This document shows positions 25,237 to 33,151 of a stretch of 41,840 nucleotides of DNA, piece after piece. How positions within the stretch are numbered: the stretch's first letter is position 1; each line of letters opens with the position of its first letter. The position numbers and the translations under genes were made by a program. A model generated the notes under the pieces. It was not told the origin of the DNA. It did no database searches and saw only the letters and a list, made by a program, of their open reading frames with translations. This DNA comes from Sphingopyxis sp. (GTDB taxonomy: Bacteria > Pseudomonadota > Alphaproteobacteria > Sphingomonadales > Sphingomonadaceae): positions 1 to 41,840 of the forward strand of contig NZ_JAOZVW010000090.1 in NCBI RefSeq assembly GCF_025869345.1, read 5' to 3'.

Positions 25237-25269
25237 AAAGGGCCGCCCCCTCGCGGGAGCGGCCCTTTT
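25237..25269. terminator. Bidirectional rho-independent terminator
   Basis: AAAGGGCCGC and GCGGCCCTTT pair around a 12-base loop, with T-runs on both sides. It lies between the end of the Gln-rich gene (plus strand) and the end of the TonB-dependent receptor gene (minus strand) and can serve both. Confidence 0.85.
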
Positions 25270-25289
25270 CCTTTGCGGTGGGAGCCCGC

Positions 25290-27722
25290 TTAGAAACTGA
25301 CCTTGACCGTCCCGCCCCAGGTGCGAGGATCGCCCGGCAGGCCGACGATCAGCCCGGTATTGCCCGGCCCGACGCTGAGCTGGTCGATATAATTGCGGTC
25401 GAAGGCGTTACGGACCCAGGCGAAAAGGTCGAGGCCATTCTCGGTCCGGAACCCGGCGCGGAAATTCGACAGCGAATAGCCCCTGACCCAGGTATAGGCC
25501 GAGGGCGTCGGGTTCGACGACCAGTCCGACCGGTAGCTGCCGTCGTAGCCGAAGTAGAATTGCCCTTCCTGGTCGAAGAGCTTCGATTCCGCATTGACCT
25601 CGGCCCCGAAGGAAAAGGCCCATTTAGAAACCCCCGGCAGCCGCCGACCCGAAATGTCGCAGTTCGGCGGACTGTTCGTCCCGCCCGACTGTTCGGGGGC
25701 GCACGGCGCATCGACGAATTTTACATATTTGGCGTCGGTGTAGGCGCCGTTGACATAGGCCCGGAAGCGTTCGCTCGGGCGGATCGAGAAATCGCCCTCG
25801 AAGCCCTGCGTCCGCACCTTCCCCGCATTGGCAAGATAGCCGCGCAGCACACCGAACTGACCGTTGTTCACATTGGCCTGGAAATTCCTGATGTCGGTGC
25901 GAAAGGCGGTGAGGTTGAAGGTCGCGCGGCGCCCCCATACCTCGGCCTTGATCCCGGCCTCATAATGATTGACCGACTCCGGCTTCACCGTCGCGGCGCC
26001 GAGCAGCGGATTATTGTCCGCATCATTCGGCACGCCATTCTGGTTGATCCCGCCCGATTTGAAGGTCTTGGCATAGGTCGCATAGAAAAGCAGGTCGCGC
26101 GCCGCCTTGTAGGTGGCGGTCAGGTCGTAGCTGAAATTCCAGTCGCTGAACGCGGGCGCATATTCCTGCGGCGCGAACACGCCGAGCCGCGCGAGCGTGA
26201 CCGCGTCGGTCGGCCCGAAGACGACCGGCGTGCCGTCGCCCGCGAAGACGCGCCGCTGATAAAAGCCTTCCTTCTTGTCATAGTTCAGCCGGATGCCGGG
26301 CTGGATCGTGAAGCGGTCGCTGATCTTCCAACTCGCCTGCCCGAACAGCGCGGCGCTGGTGTTCTTGAGGAACTGGGTGTTGATCGCGGTCAGCCCGTCG
26401 AGCACCGACGGATCGTTCGCCAGCGCGCTCGTCGGATTGAGCGTCCAGCGGCTCGATGCCGGGCCGTGCTGTTCGGTCCCCTGCGTGTCGATGCGCTGGT
26501 AGTAATAGAATCCGCCGAGCACGAAGTCGAAGCGGTCGCTGGTGTAATTATAGCGCAATTCCTGCGTATACTGGTTCTGCTGCGACGGGTTCTGCGACTT
26601 GGTGACGATCGGCAGGCCGGTGAAGTCGCGGTCGTTCTCGGGCTGCCAATCCCAATAGCGCCACGCGGTGACCGAGGTCAGCGTGCCGGGGCCGACATCC
26701 CATTTGACGCGCAACGCGACGCCGCCGATTTCGTTCCCCGCGTTGAGATTGGCGTCGAGGGCGGTCAGCCGGTCATAGGGGTTGGTGCTCGGCACGGCAT
26801 AGCCCTGCGCCGCGGCGAGCGCGGCATATTGGCGGTTCGCCGGACGCTGCGTCTCGCCGGTGCGCACGAACACCGAGGCGCAGCAGACCGCATCCTGCTT
26901 GTTCCAGTCGGCGGACAGAGTGACCGACAGATCGTCGTTCGGCTGCCACAGCAATTGGCCGCGAATGCCGATATTGTCCTGGCTCTGGACCCAGCGGCCG
27001 GTCGTGACGTTATAGATGGTGCCGCGGCGGCTGGTCGACGAAAGCGCGATGCGCGCCGCGAGATGGTCGGTGAGCGGGCCCGAGATCGCGGCCTTCGCCT
27101 GCTTGAAGTTCAGATTGCCGATGCTGACCTCGGCCTTGCCCTCGAAATCGAAGGTCGGCTGGTTGGTCGTGATGTTGATCGCGCCCGCGGTGGTGTTCTT
27201 GCCATAGAGCGTCCCCTGCGGCCCGCGCAGCACCTCGATCTGCGCGACGTCGAGGAAGTCGAAGGTCGAGGAGGCGACGCGCGAATAATAGACGTCGTCG
27301 ACATAGATGCCGACCCCCTGCTCGATCCCGTCGTTGGTGAGCCCGAAGGGGGCGCCGATGCCGCGGATGTTGACCGCGGTGTTGCGCGGGTTCGATGAAT
27401 AATATTGCAACGTCGGGGTGAGCTGGGTCAGGCGGCCGACGTTGAAACTGCCGGTATTGTCGATCTGTTCGCCCGCGACGACCGAGATGGCGATCGGCAC
27501 GTCCTGCGCGGTTTCCTGGCGGCGGCGCGCGGTGACGAGAATCTCGCCGCCATAGCTGCCGCCCTCGACCTGCGCGGCGGGGGCGGCGGCGCTATCGATG
27601 TCCTCGGCATCGGCGGCGGTTTCGGCGGCAAGTGCCGGGGTCGCGGCGAGCGCGAGAAGCAAGGTGAGCGAGATGGAGGCGGCCGGCAGGCGCCGGCGGG
27701 CAGACGGATATTTCGCGGTCAT
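25290..27722 (-). CDS. TonB-dependent outer-membrane receptor
   Basis: This outer-membrane beta-barrel imports a large or scarce ligand using TonB energy. The 810-residue protein has a signal peptide (LTLLLALAATPALA, cut before AETA), a short linker, and a TonB-box-like EILVTARRR. The plug domain includes IRGIGAPFGLTNDG, GVGIYVDDVYYSR, IEVLRGPQGTLYGKNTTAGAIN and ITTNQP, which are the family hallmarks of the sphingomonad type. The barrel ends in VKVSF with the C-terminal Phe needed for membrane insertion. The substrate is unknown. The start at 27722 has AGGAA at good spacing. A DUF2292 gene lies 89 bases upstream on the same strand, probably in the same transcript. The terminator at 25237-25269 closes it. 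Confidence 0.95.
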   Translation of the reverse strand: MTAKYPSARRRLPAASISLTLLLALAATPALAAETAADAEDIDSAAAPAAQVEGGSYGGEILVTARRRQETAQDVPIAISVVAGEQIDNTGSFNVGRLTQLTPTLQYYSSNPRNTAVNIRGIGAPFGLTNDGIEQGVGIYVDDVYYSRVASSTFDFLDVAQIEVLRGPQGTLYGKNTTAGAINITTNQPTFDFEGKAEVSIGNLNFKQAKAAISGPLTDHLAARIALSSTSRRGTIYNVTTGRWVQSQDNIGIRGQLLWQPNDDLSVTLSADWNKQDAVCCASVFVRTGETQRPANRQYAALAAAQGYAVPSTNPYDRLTALDANLNAGNEIGGVALRVKWDVGPGTLTSVTAWRYWDWQPENDRDFTGLPIVTKSQNPSQQNQYTQELRYNYTSDRFDFVLGGFYYYQRIDTQGTEQHGPASSRWTLNPTSALANDPSVLDGLTAINTQFLKNTSAALFGQASWKISDRFTIQPGIRLNYDKKEGFYQRRVFAGDGTPVVFGPTDAVTLARLGVFAPQEYAPAFSDWNFSYDLTATYKAARDLLFYATYAKTFKSGGINQNGVPNDADNNPLLGAATVKPESVNHYEAGIKAEVWGRRATFNLTAFRTDIRNFQANVNNGQFGVLRGYLANAGKVRTQGFEGDFSIRPSERFRAYVNGAYTDAKYVKFVDAPCAPEQSGGTNSPPNCDISGRRLPGVSKWAFSFGAEVNAESKLFDQEGQFYFGYDGSYRSDWSSNPTPSAYTWVRGYSLSNFRAGFRTENGLDLFAWVRNAFDRNYIDQLSVGPGNTGLIVGLPGDPRTWGGTVKVSF

Positions 27723-27811
27723 GACAATTTCCTGTTGCAAGAAAATTGCCCCATCCGGCGGTCCGGTCTGCGGCATGGATTATGAAAAACGGCCCCTTTC
27801 GGGGAATGAAC

Positions 27812-27982
27812 TCAGTTCGGGTAGCGGTGGCGTTCGGTGATATCGACCTGCACCAGCCGCCCCTCGTGGACGGTGAGCTGGATGGCGCCGAACTTCAGCT
27901 TTTCAAGCGCATCGAGCACCGTCTGGACGGCGCGGGGCACTGGCTCGGATCCGCCTTTGGCGGTCTCCTTGAAGGAACTCAT
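27812..27982 (-). CDS. DUF2292 (YezD-like) small protein
   Basis: This 56-residue protein carries the DUF2292 pattern, a helix then a short beta pair: VQTVLDALEKLKFGAIQLTVHEGRLVQVDITERHRY. The known members are small, of unknown biochemical role, and as I recall often encoded near sulfur-uptake or sulfur-assimilation genes. The start at 27982 has AAAGGAAA upstream. It is the promoter-proximal gene before the TonB-dependent receptor, which suggests the pair responds to the same signal, possibly sulfur limitation (inference). No cysteine or metal motif is present. The family assignment is good; the role is not established. Confidence 0.8.
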   Translation of the reverse strand: MSSFKETAKGGSEPVPRAVQTVLDALEKLKFGAIQLTVHEGRLVQVDITERHRYPN

Positions 27983-28015
27983 GCAAATTTCCTTTCCCTG
28001 TGGATTCGCCCCATA

Positions 28016-28043
28016 AGCATATGCCAAGTGATTTAGTTGACAA
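28016..28043 (-). promoter_or_regulatory. Predicted promoter of the DUF2292-receptor transcript
   Basis: On the minus strand TTGTCA (28043-28038) and TATGCT (28021-28016) are 16 bases apart in an AT-rich stretch. The start codon lies 33 bases beyond the -10. A palindromic GCATATGC overlaps the -10 region and could be an operator. Confidence 0.45.
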
Positions 28044-28172
28044 TGATTGATTTGCTTTCTGCGCCGAAAGGCCCGGTTGCCGCGCCGAACCGACTCACGC
28101 GCGCGGCGGGCCGTAAGCGCGATTATCGCAATCCATTGCGCCCGCGCGCGACTGCTGGCAAAGGCGCTTTCG

Positions 28173-29177
28173 ATGAGCAAAATTAACGATCTCATGGCGC
28201 GTGGAACCGGGCTTCTCGGCAGCGATTACGCCATTTTGTGCGGCGCGATGAGCTGGGTCTCGGAGCGTCATCTGGTCAGCGCGATCAGCAATGCGGGCGG
28301 CTTCGGCGTCATCGCCTGCGGCGCGATGACGCCCGAACTTCTCGATGCCGAGATCGCGGCGACCAGGACGCTCGCAACGCGCAATTTCGGCGTCAACCTG
28401 ATCACCATGCACCCGCAGCTCTTCGACCTGATCGACGTCTGCGCGAAACATGGCGTCGGCCATGTCGTCCTCGCGGGCGGCCTGCCGCCCAAGGGCAGCC
28501 TCGAGGCGATCAAGGCGTCGGGCGCAAAGGTCATCTGCTTCGCGCCGACGCTGGCGCTGGCGAAGAAGCTCGTCCGGTCGGGCGTCGATGCGCTGGTCAT
28601 CGAGGGCATGGAAGCCGGGGGTCACATCGGCCCCGTTTCGACGAGCGTGCTGGCGCAGGAAATCCTGCCGACGCTGGCGGGCGAGGTGCCGATCTTCGTC
28701 GCCGGGGGCATCGGCCGCGGCGAAGCGATCGCCGGCTATCTGGAGATGGGCGCCTCGGGCGTCCAGCTCGGCACACGCTTCGTCTGCGCGACCGAAAGCA
28801 TCGCCCACCCCGCTTTCAAGAAAGCCTTCATCCGCGCCTCGGCGCGCGATGCGGTCGCGAGCGTGCAGATCGACCCGCGCCTGCCGGTGATCCCGGTGCG
28901 CGCGCTCAAGAACAACGGCACGGAAGCCTTCACCGCGAAGCAGCGCGAGGTCGCGAACCTGCTCGACACGGGCGCGGTCGATATGCTGGAAGCGCAGCTC
29001 CAGATCGAGCATTATTGGGCCGGCGCCCTGCGCCGCGCGGTCATCGACGGCGACGTCGAGGGCGGTTCGTTAATGGCAGGGCAATCGGTGGGTATGGTAA
29101 CGTCGGAGGAGAGCGTTGCCGATATCATCGCGGCTTTGGTGCAACAGGCCGAAGCCGCATTGCACGCACGGGGTTGA
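28173..29177 (+). CDS. Nitronate monooxygenase-like flavoprotein
   Basis: This is an FMN-dependent TIM-barrel protein of 334 residues in the nitronate monooxygenase / 2-nitropropane dioxygenase family, which also includes FabK-type enoyl reductases. The N-terminal AILCGAMSWVSERHLVSAISNAGGFGVIACG, the middle LVIEGMEAGGHIGP and the phosphate-binding GGIGRGEAIAGYLEMGASGVQLGTRFV are diagnostic. His in EAGGHIG is the conserved catalytic-region residue. The native substrate is not certain; many members detoxify propionate 3-nitronate. The start at 28173 begins the conserved barrel; the upstream ribosome site is weak. The gene is divergent from the DUF2292 gene and 30 bases before a lipoprotein gene. 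Confidence 0.88.
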   Translation: MSKINDLMARGTGLLGSDYAILCGAMSWVSERHLVSAISNAGGFGVIACGAMTPELLDAEIAATRTLATRNFGVNLITMHPQLFDLIDVCAKHGVGHVVLAGGLPPKGSLEAIKASGAKVICFAPTLALAKKLVRSGVDALVIEGMEAGGHIGPVSTSVLAQEILPTLAGEVPIFVAGGIGRGEAIAGYLEMGASGVQLGTRFVCATESIAHPAFKKAFIRASARDAVASVQIDPRLPVIPVRALKNNGTEAFTAKQREVANLLDTGAVDMLEAQLQIEHYWAGALRRAVIDGDVEGGSLMAGQSVGMVTSEESVADIIAALVQQAEAALHARG

Positions 29178-29207
29178 GGCCGCATGTTCGCGGTTGGGGA
29201 GAATTTC

Positions 29208-29969
29208 ATGACTATGTCGCGCAAGATCATCATGGCCGGGCTGCTCGCGAGCGTCGCCGCCTGCGCCCCCAAACCGCCGCCGCCGCCTCCCCCGCCGCCG
29301 CCGCCGGTTCAGATCGTCATCCCGCCGCGTCCGCTGCCGCCGGGGAATGCGTCGCTGACGCAGATCCTGCCGGGGCGCGGGATCGACGGCCATTTCGTCA
29401 CCGCGAACAGCAACATTTCGGGCGACCGCGCTTTCTGGCAGCTCAAGATCGGGCTCAACGTAGCGGCGATCGGCTGCCGCGGCACCGAGGAAGCGACGCT
29501 GGTGTCGGCCTATAACAACATCATCAAGGCGCACGCGAAGATCATCAGGTCGAGCGAAAAGGCAGTAATCAGCCAGCTCGGCAAGGAGAATGGCAACAAT
29601 GGCATCGCGCCGCGCGACCGCCTGTCGACCCAGCTTTTCAACTATTTCGCGCAGCCTCCCGCGCAGCGCGCCTTCTGCGCTCGCGCCAACGAGATCGCGC
29701 AGATCGTCTCGTCGACGCCGACCGCGCAGATGATCGAGCAGTCGCCCGCGCAACTCGCGCGGCTCGACCAGCCCTTCCTCGATTTCTATGAAGCCTATGC
29801 CCAGTATCAGCTCGACGCGGCGGCGTGGGACGCGAAATATGCGCCGCCGCCCGCGATCATGACCGCCCCGGCGCTGACGCCCGCTACGCCCGGCACGACT
29901 TATGGACCGGTCGCGCCGGAAACAACGACGACGTCGGCAACCCCGCCCGCCCCGACCCCCGGCGCCTGA
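29208..29969 (+). CDS. Proline-rich lipoprotein of unknown function
   Basis: This 253-residue protein has a lipoprotein signal: a positively charged start, hydrophobic core IIMAGLLAS and lipobox VAAC near residue 19. Right after the Cys comes a run of eleven prolines (PKPPPPPPPPPPP), then VQIVIPPRPLPPG, a stiff spacer that could reach away from the membrane or through the cell wall. The folded part has two cysteines (GCRG and FCAR), possibly a disulfide. The tail is again Pro/Thr-rich. The ATG at 29208 has GGGGAG 6 bases upstream and starts the signal; an ATG at 29184 is less fitting. Co-transcription with the flavoprotein gene is likely. Confidence 0.75.
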   Translation: MTMSRKIIMAGLLASVAACAPKPPPPPPPPPPPVQIVIPPRPLPPGNASLTQILPGRGIDGHFVTANSNISGDRAFWQLKIGLNVAAIGCRGTEEATLVSAYNNIIKAHAKIIRSSEKAVISQLGKENGNNGIAPRDRLSTQLFNYFAQPPAQRAFCARANEIAQIVSSTPTAQMIEQSPAQLARLDQPFLDFYEAYAQYQLDAAAWDAKYAPPPAIMTAPALTPATPGTTYGPVAPETTTTSATPPAPTPGA

Positions 29970-30035
29970 TCGCGACAGGAAATTTCGCGCGCGCCCTTGG
30001 CGGCGGGGCATGGCATCTGTTAGCACGGACGGGAC

Positions 30036-32333
30036 ATGACCAATGCACCGCCTCCGCCGACCTCGGCCGCCCAGTCGGCACGCACCATCCTGACCCGGCT
30101 GCACGAGGTGATGGCGGCGCGCAGCAACGCACAGAGCAAGCTCAATCAGGTCGTCGGCATCATCGGCGAATGCCTGCACAGCGAGGTCTGCTCGATCTAT
30201 CTGCTGCGCGACGGCACCCTTGAACTCTATGCGACGCGCGGCCTCAAGCAGGAGGCGGTGCACGTCACCCGTCTCGCGCTCGGCGAAGGGCTGGTCGGCA
30301 CGATCGCCGCGCAGATCGAGACGCTGAACCTCGACGAGGCGGCGGCGCATCCAGACTATTCCTATCGCCCCGAAACCGGCGAAGAACTCTTCCACAGCTT
30401 CGCCGGCGTGCCGATCATCCGCCGCGAGCAGGCGGTCGGCGTCCTCTGCGTCCAGCACAGCGACCCGCGCCGCTATGAAGAGATAGAGATAGAGACGCTG
30501 CAGACCGTCGCGATGGTGCTGTCCGAACTGATCGCCAATGCCGATCTGGTCGACACCACCGCGCGCATCGACGCCGCGGCCGCAGATCAGTCGGCGCAGC
30601 GTCTGTCGGGGCAGAAGCTCGTCGACGGCATGGGCGCGGGGATCGCGGTCTTTCACCAGCCGCGCATCACCATCGAGCATACGGTCGCCGACGATATCGA
30701 GGCCGAGCGCCACCGCGTCTATGCCGCGTTCGACAAGATGCGCGAACAGATCGACCGCATGACGAGCCAGGCCGAATTCGGCATCGGCGGCGAGCAGGAA
30801 GAGGTTCTCGAGACCTACAAGATGTTCGCCTATGACGAAGGCTGGTCGCGCCGGATCAACGAGGCGATCGACAGCGGCCTGACCGCCGAAGCCGCGATTG
30901 AACGCGTCCAGCAGCGCACCCGGATGCGGATGCGCCAGATCGACGATCCGCTGCTGCGCGACCGGATGCACGATCTGGAGGATCTGTCGAACCGGCTGAT
31001 CCGCATCGTCTCCGGCCAGATGGGCACCGCGGCGCAAATGGGCCTCAGGCAGGATTCGATCCTGATCGCGCGCAACCTCGGCCCCGCCGAACTGCTCGAA
31101 TATGATCGCCGCCGGCTGAAAGGCGTGGTGCTCGAGGAAGGGTCGCTGACCGCGCACGTCATCATCGTCGCACGCGCGATGGGCGTGCCCGTCATCGGCC
31201 GCGTCCGCGACGTGCGCTCCTCGATCCGCGACGGCGACCTGCTGCTGCTCGATGCCGGCGCGGGCACCGTCCACGTCCGCCCGACCCAGGCGGTGCAGGA
31301 CGCGTTCGACGCCAAGCTGGAGATCACGCAAAAGCGCCGCGCCGACCTCGCCGCGCTGCGTGATCTGCCCGCGGTCACCCGGGACGGCGTGCCGATCGAG
31401 CTGATGATCAACGCAGGGCTGCGCGAAGACGTCGCGGCGCTCGACCTCACCGGCGCGCGCGGCATCGGGCTGTTCCGCACCGAATTCCAGTTCCTCGTAT
31501 CGGCGACGCTGCCGCAGCGCGAGCGGCAGCAGCGGCTCTACCGCGACGTCCTCGACGCGGCGGGCGACCGGCCGGTCATCTTCCGGACGGTCGATATCGG
31601 CGGCGACAAGGTGCTGCCCTATATGAACATGGAGGATTCCGAGCAGGAGGAAAATCCCGCGATGGGCTGGCGCGCGCTGCGCCTGGCGCTCGAACGCGAA
31701 GGACTGCTCAAGGTGCAGGCGCGCGCGTTGATGGAGGCGGCGGCGGGCCGGACGCTCAACGTCATGTTCCCGATGGTGTCGGAACCCTGGGAATATGAGG
31801 CGGCGCGCGAGCTGTTCGTCAGGCAGCGCGCCTGGCTCGCGAGCCACAACAAGAAGCTGCCGGCGGCGATCCGCTATGGCGCGATGCTGGAGGTGCCGGG
31901 GCTGGTCGAGACGCTCGACCTGATGCTGCCGCACCTCGACTTTCTGTCGATCGGCACCAACGACCTCACCCAGTTCCTTTTCGCCGCCGACCGCGCGCAT
32001 CCGCGGCTTGCCGAACGCTACGACTGGCTGTCGCCGACGGTCATGCGTTATCTCGCGCGCGTCGTGAAGCTGGTGTCGGGCAGCAAGGTCACGCTCGGCG
32101 TATGCGGCGAAATGGCGGGACGTCCGCTGGAGGCGATGGCCCTCCTCGGCCTCGGCATCGACCGGCTGTCGATCACCCCGGCGGGGGTCGGCCCGGTCAA
32201 GGCGATGATCCGCTCGCTCGACCTCGGCGCGCTGCGCGCGGATATACCGGCGATCCTGGCCCACCCCGCGGCGGACCCGCGCGGCCAATATCGGGATTGG
32301 GCAAAGGCCCATAAGGTCGACCTGGGCGACTAG
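30036..32333 (+). CDS. ptsP: PEP-protein phosphotransferase, nitrogen PTS enzyme I
   Basis: EI-Ntr takes a phosphate from phosphoenolpyruvate and passes it to NPr, the first step of the regulatory nitrogen PTS. The 765-residue protein has an N-terminal GAF domain (about 15-165, which binds glutamine or 2-oxoglutarate in relatives), an EI N-terminal part with the phosphorylated His374 (SLTAHVIIVARAMGVPVIG), and the PEP-binding barrel with GIGLFRTEFQFL, GTNDLTQFLFAADR and Cys690 (GVCGEMAGRP). All key residues are present. NPr and EIIA-Ntr genes are not in this window. The start at 30036 fits the domain. It is followed 66 bases later by a GFA-family gene. Confidence 0.97.
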   Translation: MTNAPPPPTSAAQSARTILTRLHEVMAARSNAQSKLNQVVGIIGECLHSEVCSIYLLRDGTLELYATRGLKQEAVHVTRLALGEGLVGTIAAQIETLNLDEAAAHPDYSYRPETGEELFHSFAGVPIIRREQAVGVLCVQHSDPRRYEEIEIETLQTVAMVLSELIANADLVDTTARIDAAAADQSAQRLSGQKLVDGMGAGIAVFHQPRITIEHTVADDIEAERHRVYAAFDKMREQIDRMTSQAEFGIGGEQEEVLETYKMFAYDEGWSRRINEAIDSGLTAEAAIERVQQRTRMRMRQIDDPLLRDRMHDLEDLSNRLIRIVSGQMGTAAQMGLRQDSILIARNLGPAELLEYDRRRLKGVVLEEGSLTAHVIIVARAMGVPVIGRVRDVRSSIRDGDLLLLDAGAGTVHVRPTQAVQDAFDAKLEITQKRRADLAALRDLPAVTRDGVPIELMINAGLREDVAALDLTGARGIGLFRTEFQFLVSATLPQRERQQRLYRDVLDAAGDRPVIFRTVDIGGDKVLPYMNMEDSEQEENPAMGWRALRLALEREGLLKVQARALMEAAAGRTLNVMFPMVSEPWEYEAARELFVRQRAWLASHNKKLPAAIRYGAMLEVPGLVETLDLMLPHLDFLSIGTNDLTQFLFAADRAHPRLAERYDWLSPTVMRYLARVVKLVSGSKVTLGVCGEMAGRPLEAMALLGLGIDRLSITPAGVGPVKAMIRSLDLGALRADIPAILAHPAADPRGQYRDWAKAHKVDLGD

Positions 32334-32399
32334 CGCCGGCCGGCGGCGCTGGACTCAAATGATGTTTATGATATGTTCTCCTCTCAAAGGAGAGCGATC

Positions 32400-32816
32400 A
32401 TGACCGATTCCCCCGCCCGAGCCAGCGGCCAGTGCCATTGCGGCGCGATCCGCTATTCGATGCCGACTGCGGTCGAGCATCATGCGCTGTGCCATTGCCG
32501 CGATTGCCGCCGCCACGCCGGCGCGCCGATGGTCGGATGGGCGCTGGTCAGCCAGGCCGATCTGGAGGTGACCGGCACGCCCAAAATCTATGCCTCGTCC
32601 GAAACTGGCCGGCGCCATTTCTGCGGCGATTGCGGCACCGGCCTCTTCTATACCAACGAGGCGATTTTTCCGGGCCAGATCGACGTTCAGTCGGCAACGC
32701 TCGACGACCCCGACCTGATCCCCGCCGGCGCGCAGATCCAGATTGCCGAGCGCATCGGCTGGATGGAGAAGCTGGACGAAATGCCGACGTTCAATCGCTA
32801 TCCGGGGATGGATTGA
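32400..32816 (+). CDS. GFA family (CENP-V/GFA domain) protein
   Basis: This 138-residue zinc-binding protein belongs to the glutathione-dependent formaldehyde-activating enzyme family. Cys12-x-Cys14 (CHCG), Cys31-x-Cys33-x-x-Cys36 (CHCRDC) and Cys75-x-x-Cys78 (CGDCGT) give the two zinc sites. The fold ends in DEMPTFNRYPGMD as in many members. Most GFA proteins have no proven formaldehyde role; some act in S-hydroxymethylglutathione formation or are of unknown use. AAAGGAG lies 6 bases before the ATG at 32400. A short AT-rich stretch upstream may give it its own promoter. Confidence 0.9.
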   Translation: MTDSPARASGQCHCGAIRYSMPTAVEHHALCHCRDCRRHAGAPMVGWALVSQADLEVTGTPKIYASSETGRRHFCGDCGTGLFYTNEAIFPGQIDVQSATLDDPDLIPAGAQIQIAERIGWMEKLDEMPTFNRYPGMD

Positions 32817-32843
32817 AGCGCCGTGCGTGAGTGAAACACAAGT

Positions 32844-32927
32844 GTGTCCCCGCGAAGGCGGGGACCCATCTCCGGTCGGTTCCATCTTGCATCGGCAGGA
32901 GATGGGCTCCCGCCTTCGCGGGAGCAC
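32844..32927. repeat. Family D palindromic repeat
   Basis: The arm at 32844-32873 (CCCCGCGAAGGCGGGGACCC plus ATCTCC) is mirrored at 32898-32927. It lies just after the GFA-family gene and could also work as a hairpin at the transcript end. Related arms (CCGCGAAAGCGGG) are at 41719-41746. Confidence 0.75.
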
Positions 32928-32991
32928 ACGGTCTTTTCTATCAAAGATGATCATTATCTAGAGCGACGCTTAAAATCTGCTCCATCTCAAT

Positions 32992-33121
32992 CCGTTCGTG
33001 TCGAGCCCTTCGACTGCCTTCGCAGGCGCTCAGGATAAACTTCGGCCTTCGGCCGAAGTCGAGACACCCATCGGCCTTGCGCGATACCGATGGGTGTCTC
33101 GACTTCGCCCGACACGAACGG
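32992..33121. repeat. Family E compound palindromic repeat
   Basis: Outer arms CCGTTCGTGTCGAG (32992) and CGACACGAACGG (ending 33121) surround an inner long arm pair, 33054-33074 and 33087-33107 (CGAAGTCGAGACACCCATCG). Extra sequence in the left half makes it look like two overlapping elements. It shares its arms with the element inside ubiG. Confidence 0.8.
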
Positions 33122-33151
33122 CACGGTGAGTCAGATATAAGGCTCGACGCT

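Noticed and set aside
25278-27398. 706-codon plus-strand frame opposite the TonB receptor
   Set aside because: Antisense shadow; the receptor motifs on the minus strand are unambiguous.
29070-32312. 1080-codon minus-strand frame opposite ptsP
   Set aside because: It spans several plus-strand genes antisense and has low-complexity Arg/Asp content, with no start signal or domain.
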